DNA of 64,000 nt from Verrucomicrobiota bacterium (GCA_016235595.1 JACRJX010000040.1:248001-312000), one strand, 5' to 3'. Counted from the first letter of the stretch, positions 24,387 through 32,745 are shown. The notes: generated from the sequence alone by a model not told the origin. Made by a program: numbers and translations.

Positions 24387-25112
24387 TTACATGTTGAACT
24401 CGGGACCCAGATAGAGCTTACGACTTGTCGGGTCATTTATCAAAAACTCGCTCGTTCCTTCGCTCACCACCTTGCCTTGGTAGGTCAAATACGCCCGGTC
24501 CACGATGGACAGGGTCTCGCGGACATTGTGATCGGTAATCAGCAGCGCCAGGCCTTTATCACGCAGCCGCCGAATGATCTGTTGCACTTCATAGACCGCA
24601 ATCGGGTCCACTCCGCTGAACGGTTCATCCAGCAACAACAGTTTCGGAGACGTGACCAGCGCCCGGGTGATTTCCAACCGCCGGCGCTCGCCGCCTGACA
24701 ATGTATAGGCCTTGTGTTTGGCCAGCGCGGCAATGTCGAGTTCCTCCAGCAGGTATTGCAGCCGCATCTTCCTTTCCCGCCCCGAAATCGGCAGCGTCTC
24801 CAGGATGGCCAGAATATTCTCCTCGACTGTCAGTTTCCGGAAAATAGAAGGCTCCTGCGACAGATAACCGACGCCGACGCGGGCGCGCTTATACATCGGC
24901 AGGCGCGTGATGTCCCGGCCCTCGAAAAAGACGTGTCCCGCCGTCGGCCGCAGCAAGCCCACGATCATGTAGAAGCAGGTGGTCTTGCCCGCGCCATTAG
25001 GCCCCAGCAAGCCGACCACCTCGCCGCGACTGACAGCGATGTCGATGCCATTGACAACGCGCTTGCCGCGGTAGGCCTTGACCAGCCCTTTAGTTTGCAG
25101 AACCTGTTCCAT
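24387..25112 (-). CDS. lptB: LPS export ABC transporter ATPase LptB
   Basis: A 241-residue cytoplasmic ATPase that powers LptFG to pull LPS from the inner membrane. Walker A G-P-N-G-A-G-K-T at 37-44, signature L-S-G-G-E at 138-142 and Walker B L-L-L-L-D-E-P at 158-164 are intact. LptB-type features are Y-M-I-V-G-L-L-R-P-T-A-G and L-S-Q-E-P-S-I-F-R-K-L-T-V-E-E-N-I. It is preceded by lptA and followed by hpf after 43 bases. lptF and lptG are not in the window. Confidence 0.95.
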   Translation of the reverse strand: MEQVLQTKGLVKAYRGKRVVNGIDIAVSRGEVVGLLGPNGAGKTTCFYMIVGLLRPTAGHVFFEGRDITRLPMYKRARVGVGYLSQEPSIFRKLTVEENILAILETLPISGRERKMRLQYLLEELDIAALAKHKAYTLSGGERRRLEITRALVTSPKLLLLDEPFSGVDPIAVYEVQQIIRRLRDKGLALLITDHNVRETLSIVDRAYLTYQGKVVSEGTSEFLINDPTSRKLYLGPEFNM

Positions 25113-25123
25113 CCGACCGTTTG

Positions 25124-25798
25124 TTATTCTTTCGGTGCGGCTTGCGGTTTCGGCTGGGCTTGTGGCTTCGGCGATGCTGGAAACAAAGTCGTCTTCTTTC
25201 CTCCGCCCTGTCCAGGCAGAATCAGGCGGGGCCGGCCCTTTACGTGCGCCGTGCCCTTCGCCATGTCATAGGTCACCGTCTCGCCAGTCACAATGCCCTG
25301 CTCGGTTTGCACCTGCGCTGCGCCGCTCAAAACCACCGTCCGCTCCGCCGCGCTGTAAATTGCCTCGTCACCAATCGCCTTGCTGCCTTCCTGTGCGATC
25401 ACCACGCCGCCGGTCGCCTCAATCCGGCGAACGCCGCTTTCGCCCGTGCCTTCCTGCGCCAGGTAGACGATCATCTTGTCGGCCGTCATCGTTCCCTGCG
25501 GGTCCACCACCTTCACATGGCCCGTGAACGTCGCCACCTTCTTCTCCATATCCATCACCAGATCATCCGACGTCACCACCGTGGACTGGGCCAGCGGCAG
25601 CGCCCGCCGCGCCGCTGTCGTGTCCGGCGCCCGCAACCGCACGGCCCCGAGAGGCGGCAGCGCTTCCGCCGGTTTCGGCAACATGGGAGCCGCAGGCGGC
25701 GTCAATGCACCCGGAAGGGTCTGTGCTTCGACACAAAGAGCGAGCGCCATGCTCCCCAAGGCTGTCATCAAACACATTGGCCGCGTCTTCAGGTTCAT
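25124..25798 (-). CDS. lptA: LptA-like periplasmic LPS transport protein (OstA domain)
   Basis: A 224-residue exported protein with a signal peptide (MCLMTALGSMALALCVEAQT within the first 30 residues), a Pro/Ala-rich spacer, and an OstA/LptA beta-jellyroll domain at about 72-200 (V-T-S-D-D-L-V-M-D-M-E-K-K-V-A-T-F-T-G-H-V-K-V then T-A-D-K-M-I-V-Y). LptA proteins form the bridge carrying LPS across the periplasm. The C-terminal tail is rich in Pro, Gln and Lys. Its position between lptC-like and lptB genes, with overlap on one side, backs the assignment. Confidence 0.85.
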   Translation of the reverse strand: MNLKTRPMCLMTALGSMALALCVEAQTLPGALTPPAAPMLPKPAEALPPLGAVRLRAPDTTAARRALPLAQSTVVTSDDLVMDMEKKVATFTGHVKVVDPQGTMTADKMIVYLAQEGTGESGVRRIEATGGVVIAQEGSKAIGDEAIYSAAERTVVLSGAAQVQTEQGIVTGETVTYDMAKGTAHVKGRPRLILPGQGGGKKTTLFPASPKPQAQPKPQAAPKE

Positions 25799-26268
25799 TT
25801 CACGCCTACTTTCGGAAACGGCATCGCCTTCCTGTTAAGAATTGTCATGGTCGCATCGCTGCGGATTCGCATCCGGCTGTCGTTTGAATTCCACTCGAAA
25901 CCTTTTCCAGTCACTGTCATGTTCGTCGACACAATCTCCACCGCCTCGTCGGAACTGGCCGTCTTCGAGGTCCGGTCGAACAAGCAGACCGGAGAGCGCA
26001 TCGTCGCGTCCAACGATCCTTTCTGATAAAGCTCCAATCTCATGCCACGAACCTCGACCTTGCCACCGACCAATTCCACGCGCGCCGATTCACCGAACAT
26101 CTGCCAGACCAACTGGCCGTCGGCGTTATATTCCGGCACCGTAAATCCCTGCAAAGTTCCCGCATCCGTTGGCGACGTGCTGGCCGCCGGACGCATCACA
26201 GGCGTGTTGGTCTGCGCATGACCCACGAGGGCCGCCATCGCCGCAAGCATAACCAAGCGCCGTCTCAT
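25795..26268 (-). CDS. lptC: LptC-like exported protein
   Basis: A 157-residue protein with an N-terminal signal or anchor (MRRRLVMLAAMAALVGHAQT) and a beta-rich region (F-T-V-P-E-Y-N-A-D-G-Q-L-V-W-Q-M-F-G-E-S-A-R-V) followed by D-A-T-M-R-S-P and repeated short strands, as in LptC periplasmic domains that accept LPS from LptFG. Sequence identity to LptC is too low to be sure by eye; the order kdsC-lptC-lptA-lptB and four-base overlaps on both sides are the main support. Confidence 0.72.
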   Translation of the reverse strand: MRRRLVMLAAMAALVGHAQTNTPVMRPAASTSPTDAGTLQGFTVPEYNADGQLVWQMFGESARVELVGGKVEVRGMRLELYQKGSLDATMRSPVCLFDRTSKTASSDEAVEIVSTNMTVTGKGFEWNSNDSRMRIRSDATMTILNRKAMPFPKVGVK

Positions 26269-26891
26269 CTTTCACCAATTCCGTATTTGCTTACCAACTT
26301 GCGCCACATACCTTGGCTTTTCAAAATCAATTCGATCACCTCGCGCACCGCGCCTTCGCCGCCAGGTTTCCGGGTCACGTACGCCGCCAACCGGCGGACT
26401 TCCGGAACCGCGTTGGCCACAGCCACCGGCAGCGCGACCGCACTCAACACCGGCACGTCCACCAGATCGTCGCCCATAAAACAAACTCGATCCAACCCAA
26501 TGCCCAGTTTGGCCGCAATCTGTCGCGCTACTTCCAGCTTCTCCGGCGGCGGTTTTTGCTCTGGCGCAGGCTGGAACAGCAGGCTGATGCCCAGTTCCTT
26601 GGCGCGGCGGCTCGTCACGGCCGAGAAACGGCTGGAGATCCAGCCTACCTCCAATCCACCACGGGCCGCCATTTTCATACCATGCCCGTCTTGGATGTGA
26701 AAAGCCTTTAGTTCCACTCGCGAGGAGCTGCCATCGGCCCCCATAACGTCGCCAATGTAGACACGCCCGTCGGTGAGCACGCCGTCCACGTCCAGCAGCA
26801 GCAGCCGTATCCGGCTCGCCACGAGGCGCAAGCTGTCTGCACGAGAACGTTTCGTTTGGACGCGTTTATCCAAGGGCTTCCCGGATGGCAC
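26265..26891 (-). CDS. kdsC: 3-deoxy-D-manno-octulosonate 8-phosphate phosphatase KdsC
   Basis: A 208-residue HAD phosphatase that removes phosphate from Kdo 8-phosphate. L-L-L-L-D-V-D-G-V-L-T-D-G at 30-42 holds the nucleophile Asp34 and its partner Asp36. Further KdsC features are H-I-Q-D-G-H-G-M, the S-S-R-F-S segment and F-M-G-D-D-L-V-D-V-P near 143-152. The GTG start gives a 26-base overlap with kdsA; a TTG at 26873 is an alternative. The ATG of lptC overlaps its stop. Confidence 0.9.
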   Translation of the reverse strand: MPSGKPLDKRVQTKRSRADSLRLVASRIRLLLLDVDGVLTDGRVYIGDVMGADGSSSRVELKAFHIQDGHGMKMAARGGLEVGWISSRFSAVTSRRAKELGISLLFQPAPEQKPPPEKLEVARQIAAKLGIGLDRVCFMGDDLVDVPVLSAVALPVAVANAVPEVRRLAAYVTRKPGGEGAVREVIELILKSQGMWRKLVSKYGIGER

Positions 26892-27684
26892 AAAGACTTT
26901 CCAGCATGCGGCGCATCGCGCGCAGCGGAATCATGTTCGGCCCATCGCTCAGCGCCACTGACGGATCGGGATGCGTTTCCACAAACACACCGTCGCAGCC
27001 GGCAGCCACGGCCGCGCGCGCCAGCACCGGCGCAAATCGCGCGTCGCCTCCGCTGCGGTCCCCTGCCCCGCCCGGCGCTTGCACGCTATGCGTGGCGTCA
27101 AAAATCACGGGGTATCCGAACGATCGCATGATCGGCAACGAGCGCATATCGGCCACGAGGTTGTTGTAGCCGAACGTCGTGCCTCTCTCCGTCAGCAACA
27201 GCCGCCGGCAACCCGCGCTCTCGATCTTCTCCACGATGTTCTTCATGTCGGCCGGCGCGAGAAACTGGCCTTTCTTCACATTCACGACGCGGCCGCTCTT
27301 GGCCACGGCCATGAGCAAATCCGTTTGCCGGCAGAGAAAGGCCGGCACTTGAAGCACGTCGCAGACTTCCGCCGCCGCCGCGACCTCCTCGGTCGAATGC
27401 ACATCGGTCAGCACGGGCACTCCCACGCGGGCCTTGACCTTCGCCAGCACTTTCAACCCGGTCGCCATACCCAGTCCGCGAAACGACCGGCCCGACGACC
27501 GATTCGCCTTGTCGTAGCTGGCCTTGAAAATAAACGGCATCCGCAGCCGGGTGGTCACTTCGCGAAGTGCCTCCGCGACGCGCAAGCAAAGCCGCTCGTT
27601 TTCGATGACGCACGGCCCGGCAATCAGCGCCAGAGCCTGCCCGCCGACGCGGACTCCGTCGATGGTCACCGCACGCACTTTCAT
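26866..27684 (-). CDS. kdsA: Kdo 8-phosphate synthase KdsA
   Basis: A 272-residue TIM-barrel aldolase joining PEP and arabinose 5-phosphate. L-I-A-G-P-C-V-I-E-N, F-K-A-S-Y-D-K-A-N-R-S-S, V-N-V-K-K-G-Q-F-L-A-P and G-Y-P-V-I-F-D-A-T-H-S-V-Q are diagnostic. The Cys in G-P-C and the end V-E-T-H-P-D-P can be read, but metal dependence is not decided here. GGGAG five bases before MKVRAVTI supports that start; a GTG 18 bases upstream overlaps the pyrG stop and is an alternative. Confidence 0.95.
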   Translation of the reverse strand: MKVRAVTIDGVRVGGQALALIAGPCVIENERLCLRVAEALREVTTRLRMPFIFKASYDKANRSSGRSFRGLGMATGLKVLAKVKARVGVPVLTDVHSTEEVAAAAEVCDVLQVPAFLCRQTDLLMAVAKSGRVVNVKKGQFLAPADMKNIVEKIESAGCRRLLLTERGTTFGYNNLVADMRSLPIMRSFGYPVIFDATHSVQAPGGAGDRSGGDARFAPVLARAAVAAGCDGVFVETHPDPSVALSDGPNMIPLRAMRRMLESLCAIREALG

Positions 27685-27698
27685 TTTGGCTCCCGTTG

Positions 27699-29312
27699 TC
27701 ACGATTGTTTCCGCCTCAACGCCGCCGCCACAAAGCCGCGGAACAGTGGATGCGGCCGGTGCGGCTTGCTCTTGAACTCGGGGTGGAACTGGCTCGCGAC
27801 GAAGAACGGATGTTTCTTCAACTCGATCACTTCCACGAGCTCACCGTCCAACGTCGTTCCCGCCAGCACGAGACCGTTCTCCGCCAGCTGCTCGCGGTAA
27901 TCGTTGTTGAACTCGTAGCGATGGCGATGCCGTTCGCTGGCGATTTCGCTGCCATACAATTTTCGGGCCAACGTCCCCGCCGCCAGCCTGCACCATTGCG
28001 CGCCAAGCCGCATCGTCGCACCCATCTTCTTCACTTGCTTCTGCTCCTCCAGCAGGCAGATCACCGGGTGCGGTGTCTTGGCATTGAACTCGGTCGAGTG
28101 TGCATCCTTCAAACCGCAGACGTTGCGCGCAAACTCAATCGTGGCGATCTGCATTCCCAGGCACAGCCCCAAGTAAGGCACCTTGTTCTCGCGCGCATAC
28201 CTCACCGCCTCGATCTTGCCATCGATGCCGCGGTTGCCGAAACCGCCCGGCACCAGAATTCCCGCCATCCCACGCAAGTGCTTTGCCGCGCCGTCCCGCT
28301 CAATGTCCTCCGCGTCCACCTTGACGATCTCCACGCCGGCGTTGTTGATGATGCCGCCGTGACACACCGCTTCGTACACGCTCTTGTAAGCGTCCTGCAG
28401 GCCGACGTATTTGCCGACGACGCCGATCCGCACCTTGTGCTTGGGCTGTTCGAGCCGCCGCACAATCTGCCGCCACTCGTTCATCTTGGCCGCCGGCAGT
28501 TTCATGTGCAGCCAGCGGCAGACCAGGTCGTCCATCTTCTCCCGCTGCAACATCAGCGGTACCTCGTAGATCGAAGTCTTCACGTCGCGCTCTTCGATCA
28601 CCGCCTCCTCGGTGACGTTGCAGAACAGCGCAATCTTCGCCCGCACGCTTTTCTCGATCGGCTTCTCACTGCGGCAGACGAGAATTTGCGGCACGATGCC
28701 GATTTCGCGCAGCTTGGCGACACTCTGCTGTGTGGGTTTGGTCTTGATCTCGCCCGCGACGCGGATATACGGCACCAGCGTCACGTGGATGAACAGCGTT
28801 CCGCCCGGTCCCATCTCAAGGCCCATCTCGCGGATCGCCTCCAATACCGCCAAGCCCTCGATGTCGCCCGTCGTGCCGCCAATCTCGCAAATCACCACGT
28901 CCGACTTCTGGCGCTTGCCGACTTCCTTGATGCGCCGCTTGATCTCGTTGGTGACGTGCGGAATCACCTGCACTGTCTGGCCGAGGTAATCGCCCTTGCG
29001 CTCGTTCTCCAACACTGACTGGTAAACCTGGCCGCTGGTCACCGAGTTGGCGCGCGCGAGTTTGCTGTCGGTGAACCGCTCATAGTGGCCGAGATCGAGG
29101 TCGGTTTCCGCGCCATCGTCGAGCACATAGACCTCGCCATGCTGGAACGGGTTCATCGTGCCGGGATCCACGTTCAAGTACGGGTCGAACTTCATCAGCG
29201 ACACCCGCAGCCCGCGGTTCTCCAGCAGCGTTCCCAGCGACGCCGCCGTCAGGCCCTTGCCCAACGAACTGACTACACCACCTGTCACAAAAATATATTT
29301 TGGTTGGCTCAT
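27699..29312 (-). CDS. pyrG: CTP synthase PyrG
   Basis: A 537-residue enzyme of standard length. The synthetase domain opens K-Y-I-F-V-T-G-G-V-V-S-S-L-G-K-G-L and has D-P-Y-L-N-V-D-P-G-T-M-N-P-F-Q-H-G-E-V. The glutaminase domain has L-V-P-G-G-F-G-N-R-G and the nucleophile Cys in Y-L-G-L-C-L-G-M-Q near 382. It makes CTP from UTP and glutamine. Sitting between kdsA and kdsB with a four-base overlap, it could supply the CTP that KdsB uses to make CMP-Kdo. Confidence 0.97.
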   Translation of the reverse strand: MSQPKYIFVTGGVVSSLGKGLTAASLGTLLENRGLRVSLMKFDPYLNVDPGTMNPFQHGEVYVLDDGAETDLDLGHYERFTDSKLARANSVTSGQVYQSVLENERKGDYLGQTVQVIPHVTNEIKRRIKEVGKRQKSDVVICEIGGTTGDIEGLAVLEAIREMGLEMGPGGTLFIHVTLVPYIRVAGEIKTKPTQQSVAKLREIGIVPQILVCRSEKPIEKSVRAKIALFCNVTEEAVIEERDVKTSIYEVPLMLQREKMDDLVCRWLHMKLPAAKMNEWRQIVRRLEQPKHKVRIGVVGKYVGLQDAYKSVYEAVCHGGIINNAGVEIVKVDAEDIERDGAAKHLRGMAGILVPGGFGNRGIDGKIEAVRYARENKVPYLGLCLGMQIATIEFARNVCGLKDAHSTEFNAKTPHPVICLLEEQKQVKKMGATMRLGAQWCRLAAGTLARKLYGSEIASERHRHRYEFNNDYREQLAENGLVLAGTTLDGELVEVIELKKHPFFVASQFHPEFKSKPHRPHPLFRGFVAAALRRKQS

Positions 29313-30058
29313 TGTTTCCTCAGGAGCGCCTCAACTCGTGCGACATCCTCCGGCATGTCCACGCCGACGGACGTATGGGTCGTCTCCACGACCTTGATCG
29401 CATAGCCGTTCTCGATCACGCGCAACTGCTCCAACCGTTCCGCCAATTCCAGTGGCGACGGTGGCAATCGCACCAGCTTCAATAAAAAATCCCGGCGATA
29501 CGCGTACATGCCGGGGTGCTTCAAAAACCGGAACCGTTTCAGGCGCTCGGTCATAGATTCATTGGCTGCGTCCCTCACGTAGGGAATCGCATGCCGGCTG
29601 AAGTATATCGCGCGCCCCTGCCGGTTGACAATCATCTTTACGACGTTCGGGTTGTCCAAATCCCCCACCGCCGCCGCCTGCGCCAGCGTCGCCATCGAGG
29701 CCGAGCGGTCGCGCGCCAGCGCCCGCGCAAGCTGGTCAATCACCACCGGCGACACCAACGGCTCATCGCCCTGGATGTTCACCACGATGTCGCAGCGAAT
29801 CTTCCGCGCCACCTCCGCCACACGGTCCGTGCCGCTTGGATGGTCCGGTCGCGTCATCACCGCGCGTCCTCCAATCGCTGCGACGCAATCTGCGATGCGC
29901 GCGTCGTCGGTCGCCACGATCACCTCGTCGAGCAGCTTCGACTGCCGCGCGCGCTCGACGACATGCTGAATCAATGGCTTGCCCGCTATCGGCGCGATCA
30001 TCTTCGCCGGAAACCGCGTGGAAGCCCAACGAGCTGGAATGACCCCGATGAATTTCAT
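29309..30058 (-). CDS. kdsB: CMP-Kdo synthetase KdsB
   Basis: A 249-residue cytidylyltransferase activating Kdo for transfer to lipid A. M-K-F-I-G-V-I-P-A-R-W-A-S-T-R-F-P-A-K (N terminus), T-D-D-A-R-I-A, H-P-S-G-T-D-R-V-A-E and N-I-Q-G-D-E-P-L are the family motifs. The frame opens six codons earlier (MGGETE), but MKFIGV overlaps the gmhB stop by four bases, matching neighbouring junctions. It lies immediately upstream of pyrG. Confidence 0.95.
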   Translation of the reverse strand: MKFIGVIPARWASTRFPAKMIAPIAGKPLIQHVVERARQSKLLDEVIVATDDARIADCVAAIGGRAVMTRPDHPSGTDRVAEVARKIRCDIVVNIQGDEPLVSPVVIDQLARALARDRSASMATLAQAAAVGDLDNPNVVKMIVNRQGRAIYFSRHAIPYVRDAANESMTERLKRFRFLKHPGMYAYRRDFLLKLVRLPPSPLELAERLEQLRVIENGYAIKVVETTHTSVGVDMPEDVARVEALLRKQ

Positions 30059-30612
30059 TTCTGTTTCACCACCCAATTCGCCGCCGCCAGCAGATCCTTT
30101 GCGATGTGGTCCGCCGGCAGCTTATCGCCATACTCCTGAATCTCGTGTTCGCCGTAGCCCGTCCGCACCAGCACGCTCCGCGCGCCCGCCCGCCGCCCGG
30201 ACTCCAGGTCGCTCCTGCGGTCGCCAATCATGAATGAGTCGGCCAACCGGATGTTGAATTGCGCCGCCGCGTCGAACAAGAACTTCGGCGACGGCTTGCG
30301 GCAGTTGCAGCGATCCTCCGGATGGTGCGGGCAGAAGTAGATGCCGTCGATCAACGCGCCGTCCTTGCTGAGCACACCCAGCAGAAACCGGTGCACGCGC
30401 TGCATGTCGCCTTCGGTGTAGAAGCCACGGCCGATGCCGGCCTGGTTGGTCACGATGAAAATCATGAAGCCCGCCCGCCGCAGCTTCTTCAACGCCGCCG
30501 CCGCGCCCTTCACCAGCGTGACGTCCTGTTCGCGGTGCAGGTAATGTTTCTCCTCGATGAGGGTTCCGTCGCGGTCCAGAAAGACGGCGCGCTTGTGAGA
30601 TGTCTTCTTCAT
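30055..30612 (-). CDS. gmhB: D-glycero-D-manno-heptose 1,7-bisphosphate 7-phosphatase GmhB
   Basis: A 185-residue HAD phosphatase. F-L-D-R-D-G-T-L near residue 10 holds the catalytic Asp pair; T-N-Q-A-G-I-G-R-G-F motif II; C-P-H-H-P-E-D-R-C-N-C-R-K-P is the zinc-binding loop of GmhB. G-D-R-R-S-D-L-E-S-G-R-R-A-G closes the site. The ATG of MKKTSHKRAV overlaps the hldA stop by four bases. It acts after HldA in making the heptose precursor. Confidence 0.94.
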   Translation of the reverse strand: MKKTSHKRAVFLDRDGTLIEEKHYLHREQDVTLVKGAAAALKKLRRAGFMIFIVTNQAGIGRGFYTEGDMQRVHRFLLGVLSKDGALIDGIYFCPHHPEDRCNCRKPSPKFLFDAAAQFNIRLADSFMIGDRRSDLESGRRAGARSVLVRTGYGEHEIQEYGDKLPADHIAKDLLAAANWVVKQK

Positions 30613-31577
30613 GCCTTGAAACTCGCGCGCAATTCCTCCGGTTTGCATGTGGCCGTGCCAAGCTTGCCCACCACTACGCCCGCCGCGTAATTGGAGATCA
30701 TCGCGGCTTCCTCCGGCGTCGCGCCGCTCGCCAGCGCCAGCGTAAACGCCGCGATCACTGTGTCGCCCGCGCCGCTCACGTCGTACACTTCACGCGCCAC
30801 AGTCGGGATATGGACCCGTTTCTTGCCACGGCGGAACAGGCACATTCCCTCCTCTCCGAGCGTGCTGAGCAGCATCTTCGGCCGCCACTTCTCCAGCAGC
30901 GCCTCGCCCGCCGCGCGCCAATCACTGTCGCCGGCCGGCCGGCCCGCCAGTTGCAGCGTCTCCTGCCGGTTCGGGGTCATCGCCGTCAGCCCGTCGAGCC
31001 GCAACTCGCGCGTGGGTTTCGGATCGAGCGTCACGATGGGCGCCAGCCGTTTGACCGCGTCCAAAAACGGTTGCGTCACAAAACCCTTGCCGTAGTCACA
31101 CACGATGATCGCGTCGAGCTTCGGCTGCGCTTGCACGAAGGCGATGACTCGCGCCACTTCGTTTGCCGTCAATAGCGCACAACGTTCGCGATCCACGCGG
31201 CAGACCTGCTGGTGCTGCGCGATGATCCGCGTCTTTCGGATGGTCGGCAGGTCCTTCATCCTCAACAAGCCGCGCGCATCCACATTTTCCTCCTGCAACA
31301 ACCGCCGCAGCTGATCCGCCGCTGCATCCGTCCCAACGCGTCCCACCAGCAGCGCGCCGCCCCCCAGCGAACTGACGTTGCGCGCCGTGTTCGCTGCGCC
31401 GCCGGGATGCCACTCCTCGCGCGCAACCTCAACCACCGGCACCGGCGCTTCAGGCGAGATGCGCGCCACGTTGCCGTAAAGAAACTGGTCAATCATCACG
31501 TCGCCGACGACCAGCACACGCCGCCTGCGGAACTCCGCCAGCAGCTTCTCCATTTTGCGAACCGAAGGTCTGCTCAT
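30609..31577 (-). CDS. hldA: D-glycero-beta-D-manno-heptose 7-phosphate kinase HldA (kinase-only RfaE/HldE)
   Basis: A 322-residue PfkB-family kinase with V-V-G-D-V-M-I-D-Q-F, the substrate loop H-P-G-G-A-A-N-T-A-R-N, C-D-Y-G-K-G at 160-165, and the anion-hole/catalytic motif D-V-S-G-A-G-D-T at 266-273. In E. coli this domain is fused to a heptose-1-phosphate adenylyltransferase (HldE); here the protein stops after the kinase domain, so the adenylyltransferase must be separate. gmhA is also absent from the window. Overlaps by four bases at both ends. Confidence 0.92.
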   Translation of the reverse strand: MSRPSVRKMEKLLAEFRRRRVLVVGDVMIDQFLYGNVARISPEAPVPVVEVAREEWHPGGAANTARNVSSLGGGALLVGRVGTDAAADQLRRLLQEENVDARGLLRMKDLPTIRKTRIIAQHQQVCRVDRERCALLTANEVARVIAFVQAQPKLDAIIVCDYGKGFVTQPFLDAVKRLAPIVTLDPKPTRELRLDGLTAMTPNRQETLQLAGRPAGDSDWRAAGEALLEKWRPKMLLSTLGEEGMCLFRRGKKRVHIPTVAREVYDVSGAGDTVIAAFTLALASGATPEEAAMISNYAAGVVVGKLGTATCKPEELRASFKA

Positions 31578-32515
31578 AGCTGTTCGATTACACTCGCTGC
31601 CAACAACGGCAGCATCAATTCATGATGCCCGACGATATAGTAGCCCTTGCCGCCCTTGTGAACCGGCCGGCGCACGATATTCTCCGTCGGGCGGTATTGG
31701 CGGATCATGTCCATCGTCGCCGTGGTAAAATTCTCCACCTTGCAGCCGAGATTGCGCGCCACCGAAAGCGCCTTCAGGAACACCTCCGGCATCACCACCG
31801 CCGAACCGATGTTCAACAAGACCCCGCCGTCGCCCAGCGCCGCCACCACTGCCGCAAACCGCTGAAAGTCCAGATAGCTTGCCTCGCCCAGCACCCCACC
31901 GTCGCACGTCGGGTGCTGATGAATAATGTCCGTGCCAATGGCGATGTGAACCGTCACCGGCACATTCACGGTCACACCGGCATTGAGAATGCTCAATTCC
32001 CGGTTCGGCAGGTTGCCCTTCACGACCGCCTCGCCCAGCGCGCGACCGCAACCGATTCCCTGGTTGAGGCCATCCTTGATCGCCGCATTCATCAACCGGC
32101 CCGTTTCCTCTGCCATCCCGAAACTGCCGTCATCCAGTCCTCGCTGCACGTCCTCGCTCGTCTGCCCGATCAGTGCCAGCTCGAAATCATGGATTGCTCC
32201 CGCCCCATTCATCGCCACACACGACACCACCCCGCGCCGCATCAAATCCACCACCACCGGCCCCAGCCCGCACTTGACCAGATGCGCGCCCATGCAAACC
32301 ACCACCGGCTTCTTGCGCCGGGTCGCCTCTGCCATCGCCGCCGCCAGCGCGCAAAAATCCCGCGCCGCCAGCGCATCCGGCAGCGTGTCCAGGAACACCT
32401 TCAGCGAGCCACCCTTGCTCCACGGGCGCGCGAATTCCTCGGCCCTGACCTTGTTGGGCCGCTCGCGCAGCGGATACGTTTTGATCCGGCTCCAGTCTAG
32501 CGGCGGAAAATCCAC
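31574..32515 (-). CDS. Deoxyhypusine synthase-like protein of unknown function
   Basis: A 313-residue protein that resembles deoxyhypusine synthase by pattern. H-L-V-K-C-G-L-G-P-V-V-V-D-L-M-R-R-G-V followed by A-M-N-G-A-G-A-I-H-D-F-E parallels the DHS stretch N-L-V-S-S-G-L...V-T-T-A-G-G-V-E-E-D. Later N-V-P-V-T-V-H-I-A-I-G-T-D and the C-terminal R-P-T-E-N-I...L-M-L-P-L-L also match. The enzyme's active-site Lys region (W-G-K-I in DHS) reads V-R-R-P here, so ordinary hypusine chemistry is unlikely. Bacteria lack eIF5A. It uses a GTG start and opens the LPS operon, overlapping hldA by four bases, which hints at a role in core-sugar metabolism. Fold assignment is from memory. Confidence 0.78.
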   Translation of the reverse strand: MDFPPLDWSRIKTYPLRERPNKVRAEEFARPWSKGGSLKVFLDTLPDALAARDFCALAAAMAEATRRKKPVVVCMGAHLVKCGLGPVVVDLMRRGVVSCVAMNGAGAIHDFELALIGQTSEDVQRGLDDGSFGMAEETGRLMNAAIKDGLNQGIGCGRALGEAVVKGNLPNRELSILNAGVTVNVPVTVHIAIGTDIIHQHPTCDGGVLGEASYLDFQRFAAVVAALGDGGVLLNIGSAVVMPEVFLKALSVARNLGCKVENFTTATMDMIRQYRPTENIVRRPVHKGGKGYYIVGHHELMLPLLAASVIEQL

Positions 32516-32521
32516 GCGCCG

Positions 32522-32550
32522 AGCCTAGCCGCGCCGCTCGTCTCCGTCAA
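32522..32550 (-). promoter_or_regulatory. Possible promoter of the LPS operon
   Basis: On the minus strand TTGACG (32545-32550) and TAGGCT (32522-32527) are 17 bases apart. Transcription would begin at or next to the GTG at 32515, implying a leaderless or near-leaderless message. No other plausible boxes were seen in the 230-base gap 32516-32745, which otherwise holds no gene; a short plus-strand frame there is considered spurious. Confidence 0.3.
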
Positions 32551-32745
32551 CGCCGGAGGATGTGAGGCAGAGGGGATGTCCACCGGGGAAAAATCACAAG
32601 TTTCAGACTTTGAAGACTTTTCAAGCCTCAAACCCAAGGCGTGCCGGGAGCGTTTGAACCTCAAACATTGGAGCTTCTCTGAAACCTGGAGTCATCCCCC
32701 ACCACTCGTCGCGCAACTGTGCACCCATCACGAACCGCGACCGTC

